Shown here: one piece after another, positions 8,588-17,385 of the stretch
Numbering within the stretch: position 1 is the first letter of the stretch
How the letters are laid out: each line of letters begins with the position of its first letter
NCBI GenBank assembly: GCA_041660815.1
Contig: JBAZVN010000001.1
Coordinates: 372,001 to 436,000 of the forward strand
DNA: 64,000 bases
From: PALSA-1006 sp041660815
Lineage (GTDB): Bacteria > Pseudomonadota > Gammaproteobacteria > Burkholderiales > Gallionellaceae
Direction of reading: 5' to 3'
Translations under genes and position numbers: made by a program
The notes under the pieces: model-generated
What the model was told of the DNA's origin: nothing
Databases searched by the model: none
Seen by the model: the letters and a program-made list of their open reading frames with translations, nothing else

Positions 8588-9010
8588 TTACTGAATGATA
8601 ATCGACTCAAACAGCACGTCGGAAATGCCATCTTTTGCCTCTAAATGCAGGGCCTTGTTGACCGCCTCCTTGGTTTCAAGCATCAACTGATGCTTGCCTT
8701 CAGCGCTGCTGATTTGTTCTGGCGTTTTTTCGCACAGCAGAATAATCATTTCATGGCGAATGGCCGGTACATAAAGGCTCGCTTTTGCGGCCAGATCGGG
8801 ATTGGAGATTTTTAGGGTAACGGTGAGCTGTATAACATTCTGCATTCCGGCCAGATTGACGGTAAAAGGTTCAAGCTTCTGATAGATAGCCGACCCTGCA
8901 GCACCTCCGCCCTCGCTGCTTTGGGCGGAGGCGTTGGAAATATACAAACATGAAATAACGAAGAGAAATCTCCAACTGCTGCGCAAAATAAATTCAGCAA
9001 ATTTTTGCAT
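8588..9010 (-). CDS. FliL-like periplasmic protein outside any flagellar cluster
   Basis: 140 residues. The N-terminus is a cleavable signal peptide (RFLFVISCLYISNASA, then QSS), not the retained membrane anchor of classical FliL. The body (about residues 45-140: YQKLEPFTVNLAGMQNVIQL, then a NPDLAAKASLYVPAIRHEMI helix and GISDVLFESIIIQ) follows the FliL C-terminal domain pattern, a stomatin-like fold that in flagella sits around the stator. No motor, stator or hook gene lies near. I chose the ATG at 9010 because an upstream start adds residues ahead of the signal peptide. Family call good; a role in motility is not supported by context. Confidence 0.7.
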   Translation of the reverse strand: MQKFAEFILRSSWRFLFVISCLYISNASAQSSEGGGAAGSAIYQKLEPFTVNLAGMQNVIQLTVTLKISNPDLAAKASLYVPAIRHEMIILLCEKTPEQISSAEGKHQLMLETKEAVNKALHLEAKDGISDVLFESIIIQ

Positions 9011-9132
9011 ACTGATGTCCCTATTAATTCTGGCGAGCTTGAAAACAATCAATTAATACTTCGAGCCTCACAAGCAACATGCTGTTTTAAAAGAAAATAA
9101 ATTAAAACCCGGCAAGTCGAAATATTAAAAAT

Positions 9133-9220
<88 letters not shown>

Positions 9221-9289
9221 GGAGTTTCGTGTAAAACAAAACGGTGCGCATTTTAACAGTTGAACTCAAAAATCGGGCAAAATGTTTCC

Positions 9290-10684
9290 ATGCGTAATTT
9301 ATTCGCCTGGAAAATTGCTTCTCTTATCACCATCGGCGTATGGTTTTGGGTGACTTTTGTCGCCATTGAACCTGCTCCCGATTGGAAGCAGGGTGTGCTG
9401 TACGTGGCGACTCCCCCCACCAATGCTGACGTGGAGCTAGCCTTTGAGCTTGAGTTGGCCACGCTTTTCGCGCAACGCCTAAAAGTTTCAATCAAACCGG
9501 TTGCCATGGATTATGCCCAGGTTGCTAATGCACTAACCACACAACAAGTGCATATGGCTGCCACCGGCATGCGTATTAATGAAAATCAAGCACTACGTTT
9601 TTCCGCCCCTTATCAAACCCTGCAAGAGCAAATTGTGTGTAACAAACGTATCCCCAAACGCCGGGCAGATTTGGCAAAACTCTATTTGGTTGTAGTTGCC
9701 GAATCCCCGCAGGAGGAAGTATTACGGGCTGTGGCTTCGGCAGAAAATGAGCTGGAGTGGGATTCCCAGCGTGGCAGATCTGTATCAAGTTTATTGCGGG
9801 AAGTAAATGACGGCGAGATTGACTGCACGGTTGCCAATGAGGAGCAAATTTCTCTGGCACGTAATCTATACCCAAAATTAAGCGATGGATTGGACTTGCA
9901 CTCACCGTCACAACTGGCCTGGGCTTTCCCACAGGAGGTAGACACGGTACTTTTCGACGAGGCCGAAAAATTTATTAATGAAATCAAAACGAACGGCACG
10001 TTGCGTCATTTAATTGACCGGCATTACGGCCACAATGAACGCCTTGAAGCGATAGATTCTTTTACCTTTATCAGCAAATCACGCACTGAGCTTCAACAGT
10101 ATAAACCATGGTTTAATGAAGCTGCCGCCGCAACCGGCATTGAATGGCATTTGCTGGCCGCACTGGCGTATCAGGAATCCCATTGGGATCCTTTGGCCAC
10201 CTCGTTTACCAATGTGCGCGGCATGATGATGCTCACTGAAAGCACCGCACAACGCATGCAGATTACCGACCGTTTGGATGCACGATCCAGCATTCTTGGC
10301 GGCGCAAAATATCTGAAGCTCCTTAAAGATTCGCTGCCCAAACGGATTAACGATAAAGAGCGCACCTGGATGGCGCTGGCTGCCTACAATCAGGGACTGG
10401 GACATTTGGAAGATGCCAGGGTTCTTGCGGTAAAAGCAGGGCTTAATCCGGATATCTGGTCGGATGTTAGGCAAGTGATGCCGCTGCTGGCACGCCCGGC
10501 TTATTACGAACAAACCAAGTATGGTCAGGCGCGCGGCGGGGAAGCTGTGATTTTGGTTGAAACCGTGCGCCTGTATCACGACATTCTCAATCAACTGGAA
10601 GTAGAGGAGATGCAAAAGTCTCTCCCTCCCACGCCTTATTTCGGCTATTACGCGTGGTCCCGAAAGAAAACTAGCGCGCCGTAA
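9290..10684 (+). CDS. mltF: Membrane-bound lytic murein transglycosylase F
   Basis: 464 residues. It begins with an uncleaved or signal-anchor segment (FAWKIASLITIGVWFWVTFV), followed by a family-3 solute-binding-like domain (about residues 35-265) that in MltF regulates the enzyme. The C-terminal SLT domain (about 275-440) has catalytic Glu in LAALAYQESHWDP (near residue 296) and the later signature AAYNQGLGHLEDA. It cuts glycan strands with formation of 1,6-anhydroMurNAc ends. The ATG at 9290 directly precedes the hydrophobic segment. Its last 14 bases overlap convergently with the end of serS. Confidence 0.93.
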   Translation: MRNLFAWKIASLITIGVWFWVTFVAIEPAPDWKQGVLYVATPPTNADVELAFELELATLFAQRLKVSIKPVAMDYAQVANALTTQQVHMAATGMRINENQALRFSAPYQTLQEQIVCNKRIPKRRADLAKLYLVVVAESPQEEVLRAVASAENELEWDSQRGRSVSSLLREVNDGEIDCTVANEEQISLARNLYPKLSDGLDLHSPSQLAWAFPQEVDTVLFDEAEKFINEIKTNGTLRHLIDRHYGHNERLEAIDSFTFISKSRTELQQYKPWFNEAAAATGIEWHLLAALAYQESHWDPLATSFTNVRGMMMLTESTAQRMQITDRLDARSSILGGAKYLKLLKDSLPKRINDKERTWMALAAYNQGLGHLEDARVLAVKAGLNPDIWSDVRQVMPLLARPAYYEQTKYGQARGGEAVILVETVRLYHDILNQLEVEEMQKSLPPTPYFGYYAWSRKKTSAP

Positions 10685-11966
10685 TAGCCGTCAGTCCGCC
10701 CATATACGGACGCAACACTTCCGGAATAGTCACACTGCCGTCGGCTTGTTGATAGTTTTCCAACACCGCCACCAGCGTGCGCCCCACCGCCAACCCCGAT
10801 CCGTTTAGTGTATGCAGCAACTCCGGCTTGCCTTGCGCATTACGGAAACGCGCCTGCATGCGCCGCGCCTGAAACGCTTCAAAATTAGAACAGGAAGAAA
10901 TTTCCCGATAGGTGTTTTGTGCAGGCAGCCATACCTCAATATCGTATGTTGTCGCGGACGAAAAACCGATATCGCCGGTACACAATTTGACCACTCGATA
11001 CGGCAGCTTAAGTTTCAGCAAAATCGTTTCAGCGTGGCCGAGCAATTCTTCCAGTGCCTGATAGGAGGTTTCCGGATGCACCATCTGCACCAATTCAACT
11101 TTTTCAAACTGGTGCTGGCGAATCATGCCGCGCGTATCACGTCCGGCGGAGCCCGCCTCGGACCGAAAACACGGTGTATGTGCCACAAATTTCATCGGCA
11201 AACTTTCCATTGGCACAATTTCATCGCGCACCATGTTTGTAACAGGAACTTCGGCTGTTGGAATCAGATAAAAATTCTGCTCGCCGCTTTCGCCCATTTG
11301 CCGCGGCACTTTAAACAAGTCCTCTTCAAACTTGGGTAATTGCCCGGTGCCGCGCATCGATGCCGCATTCACCATGTATGGCACATAGGTTTCCGTGTAG
11401 CCGTGCTCGGTACTGTGCGTGTCCAGCATAAATTGCGCCAAGGCGCGATGCATACGCGCCAGCGGGCCTTTCAACAAAGAAAAACGCGATCCGGCAATTT
11501 TTGTGGCCGTTTCAAAATCCAGGCCACCCAGCCCCTCGCCAAGGGTGACGTGATCCTGTACAGCAAAAGCAAAAGTGGGAATTGCGCCGACTTTGCGTAT
11601 TTCCAAATTATCGGCTTCCGAGGCACCCACCGGCACACCATCGTGCGGCACATTGGGAATAACGGCTAGAAAAGCATCCATCTCCTGCAATAAATGCGGC
11701 AGCTTGGTTTCCAACTGTTTCAGCTCTTCACCCAGCGCGCCCACCTCCGCCATAATCGCTGTCACATCCTCGCCCTTGGCCTTGGCTTGTCCGATCAGTT
11801 TGGAGGTCGCATTGCGCTTTGCCTGCAGCTCCTGCGTGCGCGTCTGGATAACTTTACGCTCGGCTTCAAGCAATTCAAATTGCGCTGTATCCAGCACATA
11901 ACCGCGTGTCGCCAGTCGTGCCGCAACCGCAGCCAAATCATTCCGTAATGTTTGTATGTCTAACAC
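10671..11966 (-). CDS. serS: Seryl-tRNA synthetase
   Basis: Class II aminoacyl-tRNA synthetase charging tRNA-Ser (and tRNA-Sec where present). 431 residues, normal length. N-terminal antiparallel coiled-coil arm (about residues 30-100: ELLEAERKVIQTRTQELQAK) for the long tRNA variable arm; catalytic core with motif 2 (CFRSEAGSAGRDTRGMIRQH) and motif 3 near LNGSGLAVGRTLVAVLENYQ. It overlaps the 3' end of mltF on the other strand. A tRNA-Ser gene lies 1.5 kb away, probably by chance. Confidence 0.97.
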   Translation of the reverse strand: MLDIQTLRNDLAAVAARLATRGYVLDTAQFELLEAERKVIQTRTQELQAKRNATSKLIGQAKAKGEDVTAIMAEVGALGEELKQLETKLPHLLQEMDAFLAVIPNVPHDGVPVGASEADNLEIRKVGAIPTFAFAVQDHVTLGEGLGGLDFETATKIAGSRFSLLKGPLARMHRALAQFMLDTHSTEHGYTETYVPYMVNAASMRGTGQLPKFEEDLFKVPRQMGESGEQNFYLIPTAEVPVTNMVRDEIVPMESLPMKFVAHTPCFRSEAGSAGRDTRGMIRQHQFEKVELVQMVHPETSYQALEELLGHAETILLKLKLPYRVVKLCTGDIGFSSATTYDIEVWLPAQNTYREISSCSNFEAFQARRMQARFRNAQGKPELLHTLNGSGLAVGRTLVAVLENYQQADGSVTIPEVLRPYMGGLTAITAR

Positions 11967-11981
11967 TTCTTACCCCTGAGT

Positions 11982-12060
11982 AGGTCGGGTTAGCGCAGCG
12001 TAACCCGACAATTAGCTCAATCTCAACTTCATGTCGGGTTACGCTGCGCTAACCCGACCT
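11982..12060. repeat. REP-like doublet between serS and rarA
   Basis: Two 29-base units in inverted orientation (11982-12010 and 12032-12060) are perfect reverse complements around a 21-base spacer. Each unit is itself a hairpin: GTCGGGTTA and TAACCCGAC flank GCGCAGCG. This head-to-tail pair of imperfect palindromes is the architecture of BIME/REP doublets mobilised by RAYT transposases. It abuts the rarA stop codon (12061), so the rarA transcript ends in it. No RAYT gene is in the window. Confidence 0.85.
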
Positions 12061-13368
12061 TTATTTTTTTGCTTTCGCATCCAACTCGCGCAAATGCGCC
12101 AACTTCTCCGCAATCTTCGCTTCCAATCCGCGCGCAACCGGCTGATAAAAACTCACTTCCGGCATCCCATCGGGGAAATAATTTTCGCCGGCTGCATAAC
12201 CGTCTGTTTCGTTATGCGCATAACGGTAGTCCTTGCCGTAATCCAGTTGCTTCATCAGCTTGGTCGGGGCGTTGCGCAAATGCAGCGGCACTTCACGCGA
12301 ACCATCCTGCCTGACAAAGGCGCGGGCGGCATTATACGCGACGTACCCGGCATTCGACTTGGCGGCAACCGCCAAATAAATCACCGCCTGTGCCAACGCC
12401 AACTCTCCCTCCGGCGAACCGAGACGTTCGTACGTTTGGGCGGCATCGTTGCATAATTGAATGGCGCGCGGATCGGCCAAACCGATATCTTCCCACGCCA
12501 TACGCACTATGCGCCGCGCCAGATAGCGCGGATCTGCGCCGCCGTCCAGCATGCGCACCAACCAATACAAAGCCGCATCGGGATTGGAACCGCGCACCGA
12601 TTTATGCAGCGCGGAAATTTGATCGTAAAATGCTTCGCCGCCTTTATCGAAGCGGCGTAACTTTTGTGCCAGCGTATTATCCAAAAATGCCACGTCAATA
12701 TTGCTAACCTGCGCAGTTTCTGCCGCAGTTTGCAATTGCTCCAGGACATTCAACAAGCGCCGCGCATCCCCGTCAGCATAACCGATGATGCGTTCCTGAG
12801 CCGCCGCATCAAAAGCAATATTGGGCAAAGCTTCCCGTTTAACGCGCGCCACCAGCTGCGCCATTTCAATCTCAGATAACGCTTTTAAAACATATACTTG
12901 CGCGCGCGACAGCAACGCACTATTGAGCTCGAACGAAGGGTTTTCAGTGGTTGCGCCAATAAAAGTAACCAGCCCCTGTTCAACAAAAGGCAGAAAAGCA
13001 TCCTGCTGGGATTTATTGAAACGATGTACTTCATCGACAAATAAAATGGTATGCCGACCATTTTGTTGCAGAATTTCTTCGGCATGCGCGATGGCTTCGC
13101 GGATATCCTTTACGCCGGACAACACCGCCGACAGCGGCACAAATTCCGCATCAAACGCCGACGCCATCAATCGCGCCAAGGTCGTTTTACCCACCCCCGG
13201 CGGTCCCCACAAAATCATTGAATGCAGCTTGCCCGACTGAAACGCCAAACGCAACGGCTTACCCTCGCCCAACAAATGCGATTGCCCGATTACCTCGTCG
13301 ATATGTTTGGGGCGTAAGCGCTCGGCAAGTGGGGCGGCGGGTTGGTTGGGGGTGAAGAGATCAGTCAT
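12061..13368 (-). CDS. rarA: Replication-associated recombination protein A (MgsA/WHIP family AAA+ ATPase)
   Basis: AAA+ ATPase acting at stalled replication forks together with SSB. 435 residues. Walker A GPPGVGKTTLARLMA (about residues 54-68), Walker B FVDEVHRFNKSQQDAFLP, sensor region IGATTENPSFELNSALLSRA, and the C-terminal tetramerisation part with VRMAWEDIGLADPRA and PDGMPEVSFYQP. The N-terminus contains LAERLRPKHIDEVIGQSHLL as in the family. It follows lolA and ftsK on the same strand (the ftsK-lolA-rarA-serS order is common in proteobacteria), consistent with a loose operon. Confidence 0.96.
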   Translation of the reverse strand: MTDLFTPNQPAAPLAERLRPKHIDEVIGQSHLLGEGKPLRLAFQSGKLHSMILWGPPGVGKTTLARLMASAFDAEFVPLSAVLSGVKDIREAIAHAEEILQQNGRHTILFVDEVHRFNKSQQDAFLPFVEQGLVTFIGATTENPSFELNSALLSRAQVYVLKALSEIEMAQLVARVKREALPNIAFDAAAQERIIGYADGDARRLLNVLEQLQTAAETAQVSNIDVAFLDNTLAQKLRRFDKGGEAFYDQISALHKSVRGSNPDAALYWLVRMLDGGADPRYLARRIVRMAWEDIGLADPRAIQLCNDAAQTYERLGSPEGELALAQAVIYLAVAAKSNAGYVAYNAARAFVRQDGSREVPLHLRNAPTKLMKQLDYGKDYRYAHNETDGYAAGENYFPDGMPEVSFYQPVARGLEAKIAEKLAHLRELDAKAKK

Positions 13369-13405
13369 CTTCTTTGATCTTTTTGTCGAAAATAATCACA
13401 TCAAG

Positions 13406-13441
13406 ATTCCGGCGCAGTGCGTCGGAATTCTTATTTAAGAA
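13406..13441. repeat. Two adjacent short hairpins between lolA and rarA
   Basis: An 11-bp stem with one mismatch (13406-13416 with 13418-13428, core ATTCCGGCGCA) touches a second small palindrome ATTCTTA/TAAGAAT (13426-13441). They may weaken read-through from lolA to rarA or be a REP fragment. There is no U-tract, so a standard terminator is unlikely. Confidence 0.45.
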
Positions 13442-13470
13442 TCGAAACATCCATAAATTATTGCGATTTT

Positions 13471-14097
13471 TCATTCGCCCAACACATCTGCACCTTGGGG
13501 TGGCACAAAGTTAAATAAATGAGGCGCAAGCTGGGGGTTGGTTTTTAATGCAGAAAAGCGCAACACGGTACGGTGTCCGAAGCTGTCGAATAATTCCATC
13601 ACCACCAGTTCTGATTTTGTGTTGAATCCCATGAGCATTTTTTCAATACCGCTATCGGCTGTTTTGGGCTTGGCTTCAAGCCAGTCCAACCCATTTATTT
13701 CACCCCGATTTTGCAGCGCAAAATCCTTCTCGATCTCATTGTTTCCCGAGAGTAGAGCCGCAGGGCTGCCGCCCAACGCGGCATCTAATTTTTTAACTGT
13801 GACCTGGTTTAAATCCGCGTCATATAGCCAGAATTTCTTACCATCACCCACGATAATTTGTTCATACGGTTTTAGATAAACCCAGCGAAATTTTCCGGGA
13901 CGTACAAACTGCATCGTGCCGGAGGAAGATTGAATCGCGTTACCTTTTTTGTCGTACACATCCTGGGTAAAGTTGGCCTGCGCGGAATGCGTGGCAGTAA
14001 TAAAGGTTTTCAGCTTATCAGAGGCGGCAGCGTAAACATTGGCGGAAAAAAGAAATAGCGCAACACTGAGCGCTTTAAATATTGTCATATTAATCAA
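13471..14097 (-). CDS. lolA: Outer-membrane lipoprotein carrier LolA
   Basis: Periplasmic chaperone that takes lipoproteins from LolCDE to LolB. 208 residues. Signal peptide (ALSVALFLFSANVYAA) followed by the typical AQANFTQDVYDKKGNAIQSS, GTMQFVRPGKFRWVYLKPYE and QIIVGDGKKFWLYDADLNQV blocks, with the conserved Arg in the PGKFRW stretch. The C-terminal FNFVPPQGADVLGE is standard. It lies 43 bases downstream of ftsK on the same strand, the usual ftsK-lolA pairing. The window contains several lipoprotein candidates it could serve. Confidence 0.95.
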   Translation of the reverse strand: MINMTIFKALSVALFLFSANVYAAASDKLKTFITATHSAQANFTQDVYDKKGNAIQSSSGTMQFVRPGKFRWVYLKPYEQIIVGDGKKFWLYDADLNQVTVKKLDAALGGSPAALLSGNNEIEKDFALQNRGEINGLDWLEAKPKTADSGIEKMLMGFNTKSELVVMELFDSFGHRTVLRFSALKTNPQLAPHLFNFVPPQGADVLGE

Positions 14098-14140
14098 TTA
14101 GTTACATTTAAATTTCAGGGCGATGAAGATGCGCCAAATG

Positions 14141-16420
14141 CTAGCCGTCCCGATTTGGCGCCAGCACTTCGCGGTTGCCGTTGCTTTGCATGGGCGTGAC
14201 CAACCCGGCTTTTTCCATTTGCTCGATCAGTCGCGCGGCGCGGTTGTAGCCGATACGCAAATCTCTTTGCACAAAAGAAATTGAAGCGCGGCGCGACTTA
14301 AGCACGATGGCGACCGCCTGATCGTAGAGCGGATCGGCTTCAGCATCCGCACCACCGTCCAACTCACCACCATCACTCTGCTCATCCATTGAGGTCAATA
14401 CACCCTCAATGTAGTTCGCCTCGCCGTGTTGTTTGATGTATTCGATGACGCGATGCACTTCCTGGTCGGACACAAAAGCACCGTGGACGCGCTGGGGATA
14501 ACCCGTGCCGGGCGGCAGATACAGCATATCGCCCTGCCCCAATAATGCTTCCGCCCCCATCTGATCGAGAATAGTGCGCGAGTCAATTTTGCTGGATACC
14601 TGAAACGCCACGCGCGTCGGCACATTGGCTTTAATCAATCCGGTGATAACGTCCACCGAGGGGCGCTGTGTGGCCAACACCAAGTGAATGCCCGAGGCGC
14701 GCGCTTTTTGCGCCAAACGTGCAATCAGCTCTTCCACTTTCTTGCCCACCACCATCATCAAGTCCGCCAATTCATCAATAAAAACAACGATAAACGGCAA
14801 CTCTTCGAGTGCTTCAGGGTTTTCCGGCGTAAGGGTAAAAGGATTGGTTAACGGTGTACCCGCTTTAATAGCATCGCGCACTTTCTGGTTGTAACCCGCC
14901 ATGTTGCGCACGCCCAGCGAGGACATTAATTTGTAGCGCTTGTCCATTTCCTGCACGCACCAATTCAAGCCCGAAGCGGCTTGGCGCATATCCGTCACCA
15001 CCGGCGCCAACAGATGCGGAATCCCCTCATAAACAGATAGCTCCAACATTTTTGGATCGATCAGCAACATGCGCACTTGCTGCGGCGTAGCCTTGTACAG
15101 CAGGCTCAAAATCATCGCGTTGATACCGACCGACTTGCCCGATCCGGTGGTTCCCGCTACCAGCACATGCGGCATTTTTGCAAGGTCTGCCACAATCGGT
15201 TTGCCGGAAATATCTTTGCCCATGGCCATGGTCAACATTGAGCCCATGTCGGCATACACTTGCGAACCGAGAATTTCAGACAAATGCACCATCTGGCGTT
15301 TCGGATTGGGTAACTCCAGCGCCATAAAACTCTTGCCCGGAATTGTTTCGACCATGCGAATGCTCACCACCGATAAAGCACGCGCCAGATCTTTGACCAG
15401 GTTAATAATCTGACTGCCTTTTACGCCCACCGCCGGTTCAATTTCATAACGCGTAATCACCGGCCCCGGATAGGCCGCAACCACTTTGACTTCCACACCA
15501 AAATCCATCAACTTGCGCTCAATCAATCGCGAGGTAAATTCCAGCGTATCTTGAGACATGGTTTCCACGGCATGCGTGGGCGGATCGAGCAAATGTAGCG
15601 GTGGGAGTGGAGAGTCGGGTAAATCTGAGAACAGGGAAACTTGTTTTTCTTTTTCCACGCGAGTGGAACGGGGAACTTCCACAACCGGCATTTCGATGCG
15701 CAACGGCACATGATCCTCCACGCGCTTCTTTTCTTCCTGTACCACGACGTTACGCTCGGTGACGGCCTGCTCGCCGATGCGCTTATCCTGACGCGTTTGC
15801 CAAGTATCGCGCACCCACTGATAAGCGGTTTCAATCAGCTCGCCCAGCTTGTCAATAAAACGCAGCCAGGACAAACCGGTAAATAAACTAAAGCTAACCA
15901 CCATCAGCGCCAGCAATAATAGGGTCGCTCCGGTAAAGCCGAATATTCTGGCTAAAAATTCACCCGTTATAATCCCCAGCATGCCCCCCGGCGATAAGGG
16001 CAACGCCACTTGCCAAGTGTAAAGGCGCAAAGCTTCCAAGGCACTGCTGGAGATCAGCAAAATCCAGAAACCCAGCCACACCGCCCATACGGCACGCTGG
16101 CCAAACAGGCTGTCTGCGCTCAGATTGCGGTAACTGGCCCACACCAGTTGCAGCATAAGCACCACCCACCACCAGGCGGAAAAACCAAAAACATATAACA
16201 TCAAATCTGCCAACCACGCACCCGCGATTCCGCCAGGATTTTGAATGAGAGGAGAGCTGCCACTGTGCGACCAGGCAGTATCGGCACGATCATAGCCGAA
16301 CAAAATTAGTACAAAAAATAACGCCACAGCCACCAGAAGTAGCCAGCGTGATTCGCGCATCAAAGCAAGGAGTTTTTCTAAGGGTTCAGCGGTGGAATTA
16401 TTATTGGGAGCGAGTGCCAT
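14141..16420 (-). CDS. ftsK: DNA translocase FtsK
   Basis: Septal DNA pump that resolves chromosome dimers with XerCD. 759 residues, the short-linker type. Four N-terminal membrane segments (about residues 27-185), a short charged linker with a Pro-rich stretch (DLPDSPLPPLHLLDPPTH), then the RecA-like motor with Walker A AGTTGSGKSVGINAM (near residue 420) and Walker B PFIVVFIDELADLMM. The C-terminal winged-helix gamma domain (DPLYDQAVAIVLKSRRASIS, then AARLIEQMEKAGLV) reads KOPS sites. It lies directly upstream of lolA and downstream of a response-regulator gene. Confidence 0.97.
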   Translation of the reverse strand: MALAPNNNSTAEPLEKLLALMRESRWLLLVAVALFFVLILFGYDRADTAWSHSGSSPLIQNPGGIAGAWLADLMLYVFGFSAWWWVVLMLQLVWASYRNLSADSLFGQRAVWAVWLGFWILLISSSALEALRLYTWQVALPLSPGGMLGIITGEFLARIFGFTGATLLLLALMVVSFSLFTGLSWLRFIDKLGELIETAYQWVRDTWQTRQDKRIGEQAVTERNVVVQEEKKRVEDHVPLRIEMPVVEVPRSTRVEKEKQVSLFSDLPDSPLPPLHLLDPPTHAVETMSQDTLEFTSRLIERKLMDFGVEVKVVAAYPGPVITRYEIEPAVGVKGSQIINLVKDLARALSVVSIRMVETIPGKSFMALELPNPKRQMVHLSEILGSQVYADMGSMLTMAMGKDISGKPIVADLAKMPHVLVAGTTGSGKSVGINAMILSLLYKATPQQVRMLLIDPKMLELSVYEGIPHLLAPVVTDMRQAASGLNWCVQEMDKRYKLMSSLGVRNMAGYNQKVRDAIKAGTPLTNPFTLTPENPEALEELPFIVVFIDELADLMMVVGKKVEELIARLAQKARASGIHLVLATQRPSVDVITGLIKANVPTRVAFQVSSKIDSRTILDQMGAEALLGQGDMLYLPPGTGYPQRVHGAFVSDQEVHRVIEYIKQHGEANYIEGVLTSMDEQSDGGELDGGADAEADPLYDQAVAIVLKSRRASISFVQRDLRIGYNRAARLIEQMEKAGLVTPMQSNGNREVLAPNRDG

Positions 16421-16448
16421 TGGCTTGAGAATTTGAATCTAAATGAGC

Positions 16449-17144
16449 TTAATGATTAATTTGAAAGTTTTGCAGATCTTCTTTGGGGAACATGCCCATG
16501 CGCCGCGCCAAGCTCACCGCCTCGGTACGCGAGGTCACGCGCAAAGCCTGATAAATTGCCGCAACATGCACCTTGACCGTGCCGTCTGCCAAATTTAATT
16601 TCTCGGAAATTTCCTTGTTGGTCAAACCCTGCGCCACCAGCGTCAATATTTCCAGTTGGCGCGCGGTCAAACCCTGTTTGAAGGTGCGGCTGGTGCGCCG
16701 ATCCGAACTGCCACCACTATCCATTTCCATATTGGAGATGGTTTGCTGCAATAGCTGCGGGGGCAAATAAATCCCCCCATCCATCACCATGCGCAGTGCC
16801 GACAGCATTATTTTGCTGGAGGACATTTTAGAAATGAAACCCATCGCGCCATATTCCATGACCGTTTCAATATCTTCCCGCTGATCCGATCCTGACACCA
16901 CCACCAGGGGAATGGTGGGGTTTTGCTCATGGAATTTCTGAATAGATAACAACCCTTCACTGCCCGGCATATTGATATCCAGCAAGGCCAAGTCCAAATC
17001 CGGATTGCTGGCCGCATGCATCATTCCGTCTGCAAAATTTCCGGTATCAATAATTTCGACCTCGTCGGCAAGTTGCTGCAATACATAGCGCATCCCGTCG
17101 CGAAACAGCACATGATCATCAACCATCAATACTTTAATTTTCAT
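16449..17144 (-). CDS. LuxR/NarL-type response regulator
   Basis: 231 residues. Receiver domain (1-120) with acidic pocket MVDDHVLFRDGM, phosphoacceptor Asp in LALLDINMPGSEG (near residue 54) and conserved Lys in GFISKMSSSKIM. LuxR-type HTH at about 165-225 (LTARQLEILTLVAQGLTNKE, then DGTVKVHVAAIYQALRVTSR). It binds DNA when phosphorylated. The hybrid histidine kinase gene lies 241 bases upstream on the same strand and is the obvious candidate partner. A two-module repeat separates them, so they may not share one transcript. Target genes cannot be read from the sequence. Confidence 0.9.
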   Translation of the reverse strand: MKIKVLMVDDHVLFRDGMRYVLQQLADEVEIIDTGNFADGMMHAASNPDLDLALLDINMPGSEGLLSIQKFHEQNPTIPLVVVSGSDQREDIETVMEYGAMGFISKMSSSKIMLSALRMVMDGGIYLPPQLLQQTISNMEMDSGGSSDRRTSRTFKQGLTARQLEILTLVAQGLTNKEISEKLNLADGTVKVHVAAIYQALRVTSRTEAVSLARRMGMFPKEDLQNFQINH

Positions 17145-17212
17145 AACTTTCCCTTTTTCGCAATCATACCATTCCCGCTGTTTCAGGTTGAGTACTTCAA
17201 AATTTCAATTTT

Positions 17213-17270
17213 CTGATGAAACTACTAGCCATCTCACTAAGCTGCAAAAAACGCAGCAAGTGATTGGTTA
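17213..17270. repeat. Repeat module 1, copy A
   Basis: A 58-base block beginning CTGATGAAACTACTAGCC and ending AGTGATTGGTTA, containing the hairpin GCTGC-AAAAAAC-GCAGC. The same block occurs at 40426-40482 with a one-base indel as the only difference. It lies in the 241-bp gap between the hybrid kinase and the response regulator and is joined directly to module 2. Confidence 0.9.
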
Positions 17271-17362
17271 GAAGCTAGGCAAGGCGCGAACAAAAAATTA
17301 GGACGCAGCATATATATAATATGTAAGGAATAATTTTTTGTGAGCAACGTAGCATCGCGAAG
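17271..17362. repeat. Repeat module 2, copy A (92 bp)
   Basis: A 92-base block starting GAAGCTAGGCAAGGCGCGAA and ending AGCATCGCGAAG, with inverted arms ACAAAAAATTA and TAATTTTTTGT around a TA-rich centre. A second copy of the same length occurs in opposite orientation at 51314-51405, with four substitutions in 92 positions. The block is non-coding and begins exactly where module 1 ends. Confidence 0.92.
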
Positions 17363-17385
17363 AAAATTTAAATTTTTGCTCCCGC

